DNA of 64,000 bases from Asaia bogorensis (GTDB taxonomy: Bacteria; Pseudomonadota; Alphaproteobacteria; CACIAM-22H2), in contig CAMDLT010000011.1 in assembly GCA_945901855.1 (NCBI GenBank), positions 1 through 64,000 of the forward strand. Reading direction: 5' to 3'. Below, piece by piece: positions 25,137 to 34,114 of the stretch. The position numbers and the translations under genes are program-made. Position 1 is the stretch's first letter; each line of letters opens with the position of its first letter. The notes below the pieces were generated by a model. The model did not search any database. It had not been told where the DNA came from and saw nothing but the letters and a program-made list of their open reading frames with translations.

Positions 25137-25592
25137 TCAGGTCAGCCCGTAACCGGCCGAGCCCGAGATGAAGGCGTCGCGCTCCTGCAACCCTTCTTCA
25201 AGTTCGCCAAGCGCCGTTGCGTAAAGATCGCGGACCGATACCATGCCGACCAATTTTGCGCCGTCCACGACCGGCAAATGGCGGTAGCCGTGCTTGCGCA
25301 TCATGCCGAGCGCTTCGGCAGCGCTTTCCTCGGGGCCGATCGTGTCGGGATTGCGCGTCATCACGTCGGCCAAGCGCGTGGTGTCGGGATCGCGATGGGC
25401 GGCCACCACTTTGCCCATCACGTCGCGCTCGGTGAAGATGCCCGACAGTTGGCCCTGCTCGTCGAGCACCATCAGCGCGCCGATGCGCCGGGCTGCCATC
25501 GCGACGGCCGCTTCTCGCACGGTCATGCCGATATGCGCGACGGCCAGTTCCTGTTTGCCGGAAATCACGTCGGGAACGATCTTGCGGTTCAT
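25137..25592 (-). CDS. CBS-domain-pair protein
   Basis: A 151-aa protein with two CBS motifs: TVREAAVAMAARRIGALMVLDEQGQLSGIFTERDV, and DTIGPEESAAEALGMMRKHGYRHLPVVDGAKLVGMVSVRDL. It is a stand-alone Bateman module that likely senses adenosyl nucleotides or NAD and regulates a partner. The ATG at 25592 (MNRKIVPDVI) is preceded by GGGGAGG; the track start at 25721 is too long. It lies in the same orientation as, and 82 nt after, the CorC/CNNM gene. Confidence 0.9.
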   Translation of the reverse strand: MNRKIVPDVISGKQELAVAHIGMTVREAAVAMAARRIGALMVLDEQGQLSGIFTERDVMGKVVAAHRDPDTTRLADVMTRNPDTIGPEESAAEALGMMRKHGYRHLPVVDGAKLVGMVSVRDLYATALGELEEGLQERDAFISGSAGYGLT

Positions 25593-25674
25593 CGATGCCC
25601 TCCCCTTCAAGCGCGCGACTTTGCGCCGCGAGCGACAAGGATAGCGCCCGCATCGGCGGCTTTGGCAAGCGACT

Positions 25675-27027
25675 TTACGCGGCTTGGCCCGCTTTGGCGT
25701 CGGCTTTTTGCGCCGCCGCATCGCCGATGGGCGCTATTCGCAAGGTCGCGATCTGGTTGCGTTTGCGGCGCAATATTTCGAACCGCAGCCCGTGGAAGGT
25801 CAGAATCTGGCCGACATCGGGAATGCGGCGCGCATCGTACAGCACCAAGCCCGCGATGGTCGCGGCGCGGTCGTCGGGCAAGCGCCAGTCGAACTGGCGG
25901 TTGAGATCGCGGATCGTCACCGACCCGTCGACGACGAACGTGCCGTCGGCCTGGGCGCGCACGCCGGGCACTTTGAATTCGTGCTTTTCCGCGATGTCGC
26001 CGACGATTTCTTCCAAAATGTCTTCGAGCGTGACGACGCCCATGAGGCCGCCATATTCGTCGACCACCAGCGCAAAATGTTCGCGCCGTCGGCGGAATGC
26101 CTCGAGCTGGTCGAGCAGGCTCGTCGAGTCCGGAATGAACCACGCGCGCCCGGCGATCTGGGCAATGTCGATCGTCGTGGGATCGCCGCCATTGGCGCGC
26201 AGCGCCGAGAGCAGCGCCTTGGCATGCAGCACGCCGATCACATTGTCCTGGGTGCCGCGCCACAGCGGAATGCGCGTATGCGGGCTCGACAGCGCCTGCT
26301 CCAGAATCGCGGCCGGCGGCTGGTCGGCGTCGATCGCGACCACTTGGCGGCGATGGATCATGATGTCGGATACCGCCACGTCGGCGAGGTCCAGGATCGA
26401 GCGCAGCATCTGGCGCTCCTTGCGCACGGTCGCAGCCCCCGCCGCTTCGCCCGCACCGTGCAGTTCGATGGCACCGCGCAGTTCCTCGGCCGCCGCCTCG
26501 GCCGTGGGCGCGCCGTAGCGCACGCCCAGCATCGTCAGCATGCCCTTGGCCGCGATGCGCGTGGCGGTCGCCAGCGGCGACAAAAACGCCATCATCGCGC
26601 GCGCGAACGGCGCCAGCGTCAGCGCCACGCGGTCGGCATTGGCAAGCGCCCACATTTTCGGCATCACCTCGCCGAACACGACGACCAGCACGGTCATGAT
26701 GACCGTCGCATAGAGCACGCCCGCGTCGCCGAACAATGCGATCAACGCGCTGGTGGTCAGCGCCGAGCCCAAAATATTGACGAGGTTGTTGCCCAGCAGC
26801 ACCGCGCTGATGAACTGGTCGCGTTGGTCGCGCAGTTGGTTGACGAGGCCCGCGCGCTTGGAGCCCAGACGCTCCATTTCCGCCAGCCGCGGACGCGAGG
26901 CCGAGGTGATCGAGGTTTCGACCGCCGACAGCAAGGCCGCTACCAAAAGCAGCAGCACCACGGCCACGACCACGATCCAGCCCGGCAGGTCGGGCATTTC
27001 CGGCAGTTGGAAATCCGCGAGATTCAT
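25675..27027 (-). CDS. CNNM/CorC-type (HlyC/CorC family) membrane transporter
   Basis: A 450-aa protein with an N-terminal DUF21 membrane domain (three or four helices, SAVETSITSASRPRLAEMERLG, GNNLVNILGSALTT, VFGEVMPK). A CBS pair follows (about residues 210-340, DIMIHRRQVVAIDADQ, FALVVDEYGGLMGVVTLEDILEEIVGDI), then a C-terminal CorC_HlyC domain (VDGSVTIRDLNRQFDW). It is probably involved in magnesium or cobalt efflux. The ATG at 27027 overlaps the aroB stop by 4 nt, so it belongs to the aroK-aroB operon, a common alphaproteobacterial arrangement. Confidence 0.93.
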   Translation of the reverse strand: MNLADFQLPEMPDLPGWIVVVAVVLLLLVAALLSAVETSITSASRPRLAEMERLGSKRAGLVNQLRDQRDQFISAVLLGNNLVNILGSALTTSALIALFGDAGVLYATVIMTVLVVVFGEVMPKMWALANADRVALTLAPFARAMMAFLSPLATATRIAAKGMLTMLGVRYGAPTAEAAAEELRGAIELHGAGEAAGAATVRKERQMLRSILDLADVAVSDIMIHRRQVVAIDADQPPAAILEQALSSPHTRIPLWRGTQDNVIGVLHAKALLSALRANGGDPTTIDIAQIAGRAWFIPDSTSLLDQLEAFRRRREHFALVVDEYGGLMGVVTLEDILEEIVGDIAEKHEFKVPGVRAQADGTFVVDGSVTIRDLNRQFDWRLPDDRAATIAGLVLYDARRIPDVGQILTFHGLRFEILRRKRNQIATLRIAPIGDAAAQKADAKAGQAA

Positions 27028-28139
27028 CGCGCCGTCTCCGCCGCCAGAAACGGGCGCAAGGCCGCAGCCTCGATGCCGGGCGCAACGAAGGCTTTGCCGA
27101 TGCCGCGCGCCAGAATGAAAGTCAGTTTGCCGTCCTTCACTTTTTTGTCGTGTCCCATATGCTCGATCAGTCTTTCCGCGTGCCACGAACGTTGCAGGCC
27201 AAGCCGCGTGGGCAGACCCATGCGCGCCAAGTGGGCCGCAACGCGCGCGGCGTCGGCAGGCGGGCACAAGCCGCTTGCGGCCGAAAAATCGAACGCCTGG
27301 CGCAAGCCGATCGCCACCGCCTCGCCATGCAGCAATTCGGCGCCGAAACCGGTTTCGGCTTCCAGCGCATGGCCGAACGTGTGGCCCAGATTGAGAAGCG
27401 CGCGCAGGCCCGCCTCGCGCTCGTCGGCGGCAACGATGCGCGCCTTGGCCGCCACGGCCGCGTGAACGGCCGCCGCGCGTTTGTCGCGATCGCCCGCCAG
27501 CAAAGCTTCGCCATGCGTCTCGCACCAGTCGAAAAACGCCGGATCGTCGATAAGGCCGTATTTGACCGTTTCGGCATAGCCCGCCAGCAACTCGCGCTGG
27601 GGCAGCGTTGCGAGCGTATCGAGATCGCACAGCACCAAGCGCGGCTGGTAGAAGGCGCCGATCAGATTTTTGCCGTGGCGCGTGTTGATGCCCGTCTTGC
27701 CGCCGACCGAGCTGTCGACTTGGGCCAGCAGCGTGGTCGGGCACTGCACAAAATCGACGCCGCGCAGCAGCAGCGCCGCCGCAAGCCCGGTCATGTCGCC
27801 GATCACGCCGCCGCCAAGGGCCAGCAGCAGATCGCCGCGCTCGGGCCGGTGCGCCAGCAAGCCCTCCAGCAACGCGCCCAGATGCGCGAGGTCCTTCGCA
27901 CCCTCGCCCGGCGCCTGGACAAACACCTCGACGTCCAGCGCCGCCGCGCGCAGCCCTTGCTGCAGGCGCGCCAGATGCCGCTCGGCCACGGTCCGGTCGG
28001 TGACCACGAACACGCGCCGCGCCTTGCGCACGGCCAAGATTTCGGCGCCCGCGCGCTCCAGCAGGCCCGGCCCGATTTTGACGTCGTAGCTGCGCGCGCC
28101 AAGGTCGACGCGTACTTTTTGTATCAAGGATTCGGACAT
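27024..28139 (-). CDS. aroB: 3-dehydroquinate synthase
   Basis: A 371-aa shikimate-pathway enzyme converting DAHP to 3-dehydroquinate with NAD and Zn. Visible motifs are [17 protein letters not shown] (dinucleotide loop), [30 protein letters not shown], and the metal His residues in [11 protein letters not shown] and [10 protein letters not shown]. The start at ATG 28139 overlaps the aroK 3' end by 16 nt. It is flanked by aroK and the CorC-like gene. Confidence 0.97.
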   Translation of the reverse strand: MSESLIQKVRVDLGARSYDVKIGPGLLERAGAEILAVRKARRVFVVTDRTVAERHLARLQQGLRAAALDVEVFVQAPGEGAKDLAHLGALLEGLLAHRPERGDLLLALGGGVIGDMTGLAAALLLRGVDFVQCPTTLLAQVDSSVGGKTGINTRHGKNLIGAFYQPRLVLCDLDTLATLPQRELLAGYAETVKYGLIDDPAFFDWCETHGEALLAGDRDKRAAAVHAAVAAKARIVAADEREAGLRALLNLGHTFGHALEAETGFGAELLHGEAVAIGLRQAFDFSAASGLCPPADAARVAAHLARMGLPTRLGLQRSWHAERLIEHMGHDKKVKDGKLTFILARGIGKAFVAPGIEAAALRPFLAAETAR

Positions 28140-28717
28140 GGGGCTCCGCAATGGCGTTCGATAGCGTCGAAGACGCGTTGGGTGGTTTCGTCGGGCGAGG
28201 TTTCGTTCGACACCACGTGCAGATCGGCCTCGGCATAGACCGGGTCGCGCGCCGCCATCAGGCGCGCCAAAATTTCGCGCGGATCGCCGCTGTTGAGCAG
28301 CGGGCGATGCGTGCGTTTGGCGGTGCGCCGCACGAGCGTGTCGAGATCGGCCTTGAGCCACACCGACAAGCCGCTTTGTTTGACGCCAGCGCGCGTCTGC
28401 GCGTCCATAAACGCGCCGCCGCCCGTCGCCAGCACGCAACGCGGCCCGGCCAGCAAGCGCGCGATCACCCGCCGCTCGCAGTCGCGAAACGCCGCCTCGC
28501 CGTATTTGGCAAAAATATCCGCGATCGTGCAGCCTGCCGCCGTTTCGATTTCTTTGTCGGTATCGAAAAACGGCAAATCGATGCGCGCGGCCAAACGCTT
28601 GCCGATCGCCGTTTTTCCGGCGCCCATCAGCCCGACCATCACGATCGCGCGCTGGGGCCACGGGACAAACGCAGATGAAGCCGCAGGCAGCGGCACGGAT
28701 TCGAACGGCTCGATCAT
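28124..28717 (-). CDS. aroK: Shikimate kinase
   Basis: A 197-aa P-loop kinase that phosphorylates shikimate at the 3-OH. It has Walker [16 protein letters not shown], the shikimate-binding DTDKEIE and FRDCERR, GGGAF, and the lid with KRTHRPLL. About 20 residues precede the first beta strand, as in other alpha-type AroK proteins. ATG 28717 is chosen; upstream in-frame codons are not conserved in type. It is first in the aroK-aroB-corC operon, divergent from the small gene at 28903. Confidence 0.96.
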   Translation of the reverse strand: MIEPFESVPLPAASSAFVPWPQRAIVMVGLMGAGKTAIGKRLAARIDLPFFDTDKEIETAAGCTIADIFAKYGEAAFRDCERRVIARLLAGPRCVLATGGGAFMDAQTRAGVKQSGLSVWLKADLDTLVRRTAKRTHRPLLNSGDPREILARLMAARDPVYAEADLHVVSNETSPDETTQRVFDAIERHCGAPCPNP

Positions 28718-28902
28718 CGGCGTCAGCGTCGTTGCGTCGGACTTGTCCAAACCGCCCGCACGCTTGCGGGCCGGTCTTGCACGTCGCCTTTTTTCTTGCA
28801 CAAATGCCTCATGGCGAGTGAGTGTAGCAAACCCTGGCGCCGCCCGCACGGGGACTTGCGGCTTCCTGAACTTTCGTAATTTTTGCAAGGGTTTAACCAA
28901 TT

Positions 28903-29043
28903 ATGCGTCGCCCGTTTCTGGTTGTTTTGCTGGTTATTGCGGCTGTTTTTGCGGCAGCCGTCGGCTTTCTGGCAAGCTGGGATATCCCGCCGCCAACCGC
29001 GCGAATCGAAAAGACGATCCCCAATGACCGCCTTGGACGCTAA
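28903..29043 (+). CDS. 46-aa single-TM periplasmic-tail protein (not in ORF track)
   Basis: ATG 28903 begins MRRPFLVVLLVIAAVFAAAV, a short basic start and one hydrophobic helix. A short tail rich in Pro and charged residues (SWDIPPPTARIEKTIPNDR) would lie in the periplasm. AAGGG lies 11 nt upstream. The end overlaps the start of the 621-aa gene by 20 nt, which indicates coupled expression. The tail with the IPPPT and EKTIPND patterns looks conserved-type rather than random. No function is assigned. Confidence 0.6.
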   Translation: MRRPFLVVLLVIAAVFAAAVGFLASWDIPPPTARIEKTIPNDRLGR

Positions 29044-30889
29044 ACCCCGCCTGCGTTGGCAGTGCGTGGCAGCCGCCTTGCTGACGCTGGCGGCATCGCC
29101 CGCAAACGCGCAATTGAATCCGCCGGTGAATCCGCCGGTGAATCCGCCGGCGAATCCGTCGGCGAATCCGCCGGTATTGCTGCGCCCGCCCGTCCCCGCG
29201 CGCCAAGAAGCCCCGCCCGCCGCTGCGCCCCCCTTGCGGGCACCGGCCGGGATCGAGGTCGAATCGGCGCGACCGCTGGAACCGGGTGCCATCGGCTTGG
29301 CCGATCCCGCCCAAAACGGCTTCCCTGCCGATGCCTGGGCGCAAAGCAGCCGCCCGCTGGTCGAGCGCTTGATTCGCGAACTGCCGGTTCCGTTGTCGTC
29401 GCAGCCGCTGCGCGATCTGGCGTGGCGCGCGTTGGCCGCACCGGCGGCGGCACCGCTGGCCGCCACGGCGCTGACGGCGGACGGCGCGCGCAGCGAAAAC
29501 AATTTTGCCGCTCTGCGCGCCTTGCGGCTGCGCGCGCTTGGCGATCTTGCGGGCGCCGCCGACATGGCGCGCCGCGTGCCCGAGCGCATGGCCAACCCCG
29601 CTTTGGCCCAGGTGCTGATCGACGATGCGTGGCTTGCCGCGGCCGACGAGCGCGCTTGCGCGCTGGTGCGCGAGGCGCTGGCCCTGCAGCCCAATCCGCG
29701 CACGCGCGACGTTGGCTTGCAAAAATCGCTGATGTTCTGCCAAGCGCTGGCGGGCGACATGGACCGGGCACAACTGGGCTTGGCGCTGCTGCGCGACCAG
29801 GGGGCCGCCGAAGACGCGACGTTCGTCACGCTGCTGCTGGCGGCGGGCGGCGACGGGCGCGGCGTGCGCGTCGATACGCTGCGCAATGCCGATGCGCTGG
29901 CGCTTGCCATGCTGCGCGCCGCCAAAATTGCCCCGCCGGCCGATACGGCGCAAAGCAACGACCCCGCGATCCTGGCGGCGCTGGCAAAAGGCGATCTGGG
30001 CACGCCGGAATTTCGTCTGGCAGCCGCCGAGCGCGCCGAAGCGTTTGGCGCCTTTAAGGCAAGCGAGCTTGCAGCGCTCTATCGCGATCTGGAACTGACC
30101 CCGGCGCAAATCGCCGACCCGGCGGCGTTTGCGCGCAGCGATGGCGGTCCGCGCGGCCGGGCAGCCTTGTTCAAGGCCGCCGCCGCAGCCCCGATCGGGC
30201 CTGCGCGGCTTGCCGCCTTGCAGGCCCTGTGGAACCACGGGCGCGAGCGCGGCGGCTATGCCACGCTGGCGCGCGCCAGCGCAGGCTTGCTCGGCGAAAT
30301 TCCGGCCTCGCCGGAATACGCCGCCAGTGCGGGCGATGCCGCGCGCGCTTTGCTCATGGCGGGCGCGCGCGATGCTGCGACGGGCTGGATCCGCGTCGTG
30401 CGGACGGCCCAGATAGGCGGTACGGAAACGGCCGAAAATGCGGCATCCCGGATGTGGTTTTTGGCGACGCTTGCGGGCGTCGAGAGCACCGAAGCGCGCA
30501 GCGCCACCCGGCTGGCTGCGTGGCGCCAAGCGCTGGACGGGGTCGATGCGCGCATGGCGGCCCCGCGCGCAGCCTTGGGCGTGGCGCTGTTGAGCGGGCT
30601 TGGCCATCTGCCCGGCGGTGGGGCGTTGGTGGCAATGCCGCAAGGCACGCTCGAACGCCAGCCCGTGCTGCTGCCGCACCCGGCGGTGGCAACGGCCCTG
30701 CACGAGGCGGGCATCGGCGGCAGGGCAGCCGAATGCGCGCTGCTGGTCGTGCATGTTTTGGGCGGCGAGGGTGCGGCAGGCGCGCCCGCGCAAACGTTGT
30801 TGGCCGTGCTCGACGGCTTGCGCGCGGTCGGGCTCGAAGAGACGGCCCGCTTGCTCGCGCTCGAATCGGCGATCGCGTCGGGGCTTTAG
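29024..30889 (+). CDS. Large exported helical-repeat protein of unknown function
   Basis: A 621-aa protein with a signal peptide (RWQCVAAALLTLAASPANAQ). A Pro-rich low-complexity spacer follows (five NPPV-type tetrapeptides from a 12-bp tandem repeat at 29117-29176), then about 500 residues of Ala-rich helices resembling TPR/HEAT-like repeats. There are no catalytic motifs. The start ATG 29024 (MTALDAKPRLRW) sits inside the 3' end of the small gene. xerD follows 7 nt downstream. In several alphaproteobacteria an unnamed gene sits in this aroK-xerD gap, so it is likely an envelope protein of that conserved cluster. Confidence 0.75.
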   Translation: MTALDAKPRLRWQCVAAALLTLAASPANAQLNPPVNPPVNPPANPSANPPVLLRPPVPARQEAPPAAAPPLRAPAGIEVESARPLEPGAIGLADPAQNGFPADAWAQSSRPLVERLIRELPVPLSSQPLRDLAWRALAAPAAAPLAATALTADGARSENNFAALRALRLRALGDLAGAADMARRVPERMANPALAQVLIDDAWLAAADERACALVREALALQPNPRTRDVGLQKSLMFCQALAGDMDRAQLGLALLRDQGAAEDATFVTLLLAAGGDGRGVRVDTLRNADALALAMLRAAKIAPPADTAQSNDPAILAALAKGDLGTPEFRLAAAERAEAFGAFKASELAALYRDLELTPAQIADPAAFARSDGGPRGRAALFKAAAAAPIGPARLAALQALWNHGRERGGYATLARASAGLLGEIPASPEYAASAGDAARALLMAGARDAATGWIRVVRTAQIGGTETAENAASRMWFLATLAGVESTEARSATRLAAWRQALDGVDARMAAPRAALGVALLSGLGHLPGGGALVAMPQGTLERQPVLLPHPAVATALHEAGIGGRAAECALLVVHVLGGEGAAGAPAQTLLAVLDGLRAVGLEETARLLALESAIASGL

Positions 30890-30896
30890 GCGCGTC

Positions 30897-31832
30897 ATGG
30901 CGCGCGGCCGGCCGCCCGCATCGGTGCAGGAGCTTTCGCCGCAAGCCGAAAGCTTCCTCGAAATGATGCTGGCCGAGCGCGACGCCTCGCCGCACACCGC
31001 GCGCGCCTACCGCGCCGATCTGGCCGACTACGAAAAGTTCCTCGCCGCCAAGGCGGCAACCCCGCTCGACGCCACGCCGGAATTGGCGCGTGCCTATTTG
31101 GCCCGCCTCAAGGCCCAGGGTCTGAGCCCGCGCAGCGCCGCCCGGCGGCTGTCGGCGTTGCGCCAAATGCACCGGTTTTTCGTGTCGGAATCCTACCGCG
31201 CCGACGATCCGCTGGTGCATGTCGAAGCGCCGCGCGCCGGGCGCCCCTTGCCCAAGATATTGTCCGAAGCGGATGTGCGAAATCTGCTCGACGCCGCGCA
31301 TGCCGCGTCCGACGTCGATGGCGGCAGGCTCGCCTGTTTTCTGGAGATTCTGTATTCGAGCGGCCTGCGCGTATCGGAGCTTGCGAGTCTGAAACTGTCC
31401 GCCTTGTCGCGCGACGGACGATTTTTGGTCGTGCGCGGCAAGGGCCGCAAGGAACGGCTGGTGCCGCTGGCCGCCGCCGCCTTGGTCGCCATCGCCGCAT
31501 GGCGCCAAACGCGCGACCCCCGCCACGCCAAATCGCCGTTTTTGTTCCCGAGCGACGCCGCCGCGGGCCACACGACGCCCGCGCGCATTGCCCAGCTTTT
31601 GAAGGACTTGGCCCCCAAAGCCGCGATCGCGCCGGGCCGCCTGTCGCCGCACGTGTTGCGCCACGCATTTGCCAGCCATCTGGTCGATCGCGGGGCCGAT
31701 CTGCGCGCGGTCCAGCAGATGCTGGGCCATGCCGACATCGCAACGACCCAAATCTACACCCATGTCGGTGGCGAACGGCTGAAACGGCTGGTCGACGAAG
31801 CCCATCCGTTGGCGCGCCGCCGCCGCTCGTGA
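30897..31832 (+). CDS. xerD: Tyrosine recombinase XerD
   Basis: A 311-aa site-specific recombinase that resolves chromosome dimers at dif with XerC. The N-terminal SAM-like core-binding domain (about residues 10-105) is followed by the catalytic domain. Catalytic residues are Arg in SSGLRVSELASL, Lys in GKGRKERLVPL, His-Arg in SPHVLRHAFASHL, His in GHADIATTQ and nucleophile Tyr in IYTHV. The start ATG 30897 lies just after the previous gene. Length and sequence are typical of XerD rather than of phage integrases. Confidence 0.95.
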   Translation: MARGRPPASVQELSPQAESFLEMMLAERDASPHTARAYRADLADYEKFLAAKAATPLDATPELARAYLARLKAQGLSPRSAARRLSALRQMHRFFVSESYRADDPLVHVEAPRAGRPLPKILSEADVRNLLDAAHAASDVDGGRLACFLEILYSSGLRVSELASLKLSALSRDGRFLVVRGKGRKERLVPLAAAALVAIAAWRQTRDPRHAKSPFLFPSDAAAGHTTPARIAQLLKDLAPKAAIAPGRLSPHVLRHAFASHLVDRGADLRAVQQMLGHADIATTQIYTHVGGERLKRLVDEAHPLARRRRS

Positions 31833-31917
31833 CCTGACTTGCGCTTGTAACTCGCAAAAACCGGGGTTACACCAGCAAGACGGACAAATTGTCGGAGTCG
31901 CAAGGGATACAACGCCG

Positions 31918-34098
31918 ATGGCTGCCAAAAAGAAGCTCGCCAAGAAAGCACCCGCGAAAAAGCCGCCCGTCAAGAAAGCGGCGGCAAAGACCGCATCGGT
32001 CAAAAAACCGGTGCCCAAATCCGTGCCCAAAGCCAAACCGGTACCGGCAAAAAAGCCCGCAGCGAAACCCGTCGCCAAGAAGCTCCCGGCTAAAAAGGCG
32101 GCAGCGGCTAAATCGGCGCCGACTAAATTGGCAGCGGGCAAATTGGCACCGGGCAAATTGGCACCGGGCAAATCCGCTCCCGCGAAGCTGGTTCCCGTCA
32201 AGACAGGCGCCAAATCTGCCGCCAAACGGGCGGTTGTGGCAGCACCTGCCAAGGCGCCTGCCCCGAAGGCTGCGGGCTCCAAAGCCCCGGCTTCCAAACC
32301 AGTCGCAGCCCCCGCACCGCTCGCCGCTGTTGCACCCGCCAAACAGGCTGGCGCCGCGAAACCGGCAGCACCCGTCAAACCGGCCCCCGCTACAAAATCG
32401 GCCCCCCCGGCAAAACCGACCGGAGTCGCCAAACCGGCCGCGCCGCCCCCGGCGGTAAAGCTGCCCGTCAAGGGCCCCGGCGGCACGATGCTGCCCGATG
32501 ACGGCGTCAAGCTCGATGCCAAGATTCTGCCCGCGCACGTGGCGATCCTGACGCCCGAGGCGATCGCGTTTGTGGTCGAGCTGGAGCGCAAATTCGGCGC
32601 GCGGCGGCACGAATTGCTGGCCCTGCGCGCGGCCCGCCAAACGCGCCTGGATGCGGGCGAGAAGCCCGATTTCTCGCCGCTGACACGCTCGGTGCGCGAC
32701 GGCGACTGGACGGTCGCCCCGCTGCCCAAGGATCTGCTGGATCGGCGCGTCGAGATTACGGGACCGGTCGACCGCAAGATGGTGATCAACGCCCTCAATA
32801 GCGGGGCGAACGTGTTCATGGCCGATTTCGAGAATGCCTCGACGCCGAGCTGGAACAATCTGCTCGACGGCCAGATCAATCTGCGCGACGCGGTTGCGGG
32901 CACCATCGCCTACAGCGATGCCGGCACCGGCAAAAGCTACAAAGTGGGCCCCAAGCCCGCCGTGCTGTTCGTGCGCCCGCGCGGGTTCGCGCTGCCCGAA
33001 AAGCATCTGTCGGTCGACGGCAAGGCGATGTCGGGCGCGTTTTTCGATTTCGGCCTGTATTTTTTCCACAATGCGCGCGCCCTGCTGAAAAACGGGTCGG
33101 GTCCGTATTTCTATCTGCCCAAGCTCGAAAGCCATCTGGAAGCGCGGCTGTGGAACGACGTGTTCGTGCACGCGCAGAACGCGCTTGGCTTCCGCCAGGG
33201 CTCGATCAAAGCGACCGTGCTGATCGAGACGATCTTGGCGGCGTTCGAGATGGACGAGATCCTTTACGAACTGCGCGAGCATTCGGCCGGGCTCAATTGC
33301 GGGCGCTGGGACTACATCTTCAGCTTCATCAAGAAATTCGCCGCGCGCGAATCCTGCCTGATGCCCGATCGCGGCCAGGTGACGATGACGGCGCATTTCA
33401 TGCGCGCCTACAGCCAGTTGGCGATCCGCACGTGCCACAAGCGCAACGTGCATGCGATGGGCGGCATGGCGGCGCAGATTCCGATCAAGGACGATGCGGC
33501 CGCCAACAAAACGGCGATGGACAAGGTGCGTCTGGACAAGGAACGCGAAGCCGCCGACGGACATGACGGCACGTGGGTGGCGCATCCGGGCCTGGTGCCG
33601 ATCGCGCGCGCGGCGTTCGACGACAAAATGAAAGACGCCAACCAGATCCAGCGCAAGCGCCAGGACGTGCATGTGGTGGCGGGCGATCTGCTGCAAGTGC
33701 CCGCCGGAACCGCGAGCGAAGCGGGCCTGCGGCAGAATTGCGCGGTCGGGATCGGCTATCTGGAAGCGTGGCTGCGCGGCCAGGGCTGCGTGCCGCTCGG
33801 CAATCTGATGGAAGATGCGGCGACGGCCGAAATCAGCCGCGCGCAGGTGTGGCAGCAAGTGCACCATGGCGCGCATCTGGACGACGGGCGCACGGTCGAC
33901 AAGGCGATGGTGCGCAAGACCGTCGACGAAGAAATCGAGAAGATGAAGAAGACGCTCGGCGCCGAGCGTTTCGCCAAGGGCCGCTTCAAGGAAGCCACGA
34001 AGCTGTTTTTGGAACTCGTGGAAGCCGAAAGCTTCCCCGAATTCCTGACGCTGCCCGCCTACGACTGGATCGTCGCCAACGAAGCCAAGCTCGGTTAG
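31918..34098 (+). CDS. aceB: Malate synthase A with Lys/Ala/Pro-rich H1-like N-terminal extension
   Basis: A 726-aa protein. Residues about 190-726 are malate synthase A: EITGPVDRKMVINALNSGANVFMADFEN, GRWDYIFSFIKKF, HAMGGMAAQIPIKDD, EREAADGHDGTWVAHPGL, and the catalytic Asp in LMEDAATAEISRAQ. It condenses glyoxylate with acetyl-CoA to malate. Residues 1-185 are a continuous low-complexity Lys/Ala/Pro tract (AKKKLAKKAPAKKPPVKKAA, later KLAPGKLAPGKSAPAKL) like histone H1 or AlgP/PhaF tails. The normal enzyme has about 530 residues. The frame is open without break from ATG 31918; AAGGGA lies 11 nt upstream. An internal start near MLPDDGVKLD (32490) cannot be excluded. No aceA is adjacent. Confidence 0.9.
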   Translation: MAAKKKLAKKAPAKKPPVKKAAAKTASVKKPVPKSVPKAKPVPAKKPAAKPVAKKLPAKKAAAAKSAPTKLAAGKLAPGKLAPGKSAPAKLVPVKTGAKSAAKRAVVAAPAKAPAPKAAGSKAPASKPVAAPAPLAAVAPAKQAGAAKPAAPVKPAPATKSAPPAKPTGVAKPAAPPPAVKLPVKGPGGTMLPDDGVKLDAKILPAHVAILTPEAIAFVVELERKFGARRHELLALRAARQTRLDAGEKPDFSPLTRSVRDGDWTVAPLPKDLLDRRVEITGPVDRKMVINALNSGANVFMADFENASTPSWNNLLDGQINLRDAVAGTIAYSDAGTGKSYKVGPKPAVLFVRPRGFALPEKHLSVDGKAMSGAFFDFGLYFFHNARALLKNGSGPYFYLPKLESHLEARLWNDVFVHAQNALGFRQGSIKATVLIETILAAFEMDEILYELREHSAGLNCGRWDYIFSFIKKFAARESCLMPDRGQVTMTAHFMRAYSQLAIRTCHKRNVHAMGGMAAQIPIKDDAAANKTAMDKVRLDKEREAADGHDGTWVAHPGLVPIARAAFDDKMKDANQIQRKRQDVHVVAGDLLQVPAGTASEAGLRQNCAVGIGYLEAWLRGQGCVPLGNLMEDAATAEISRAQVWQQVHHGAHLDDGRTVDKAMVRKTVDEEIEKMKKTLGAERFAKGRFKEATKLFLELVEAESFPEFLTLPAYDWIVANEAKLG

Positions 34099-34114
34099 GG
34101 CGGGGCGGCGCCGT

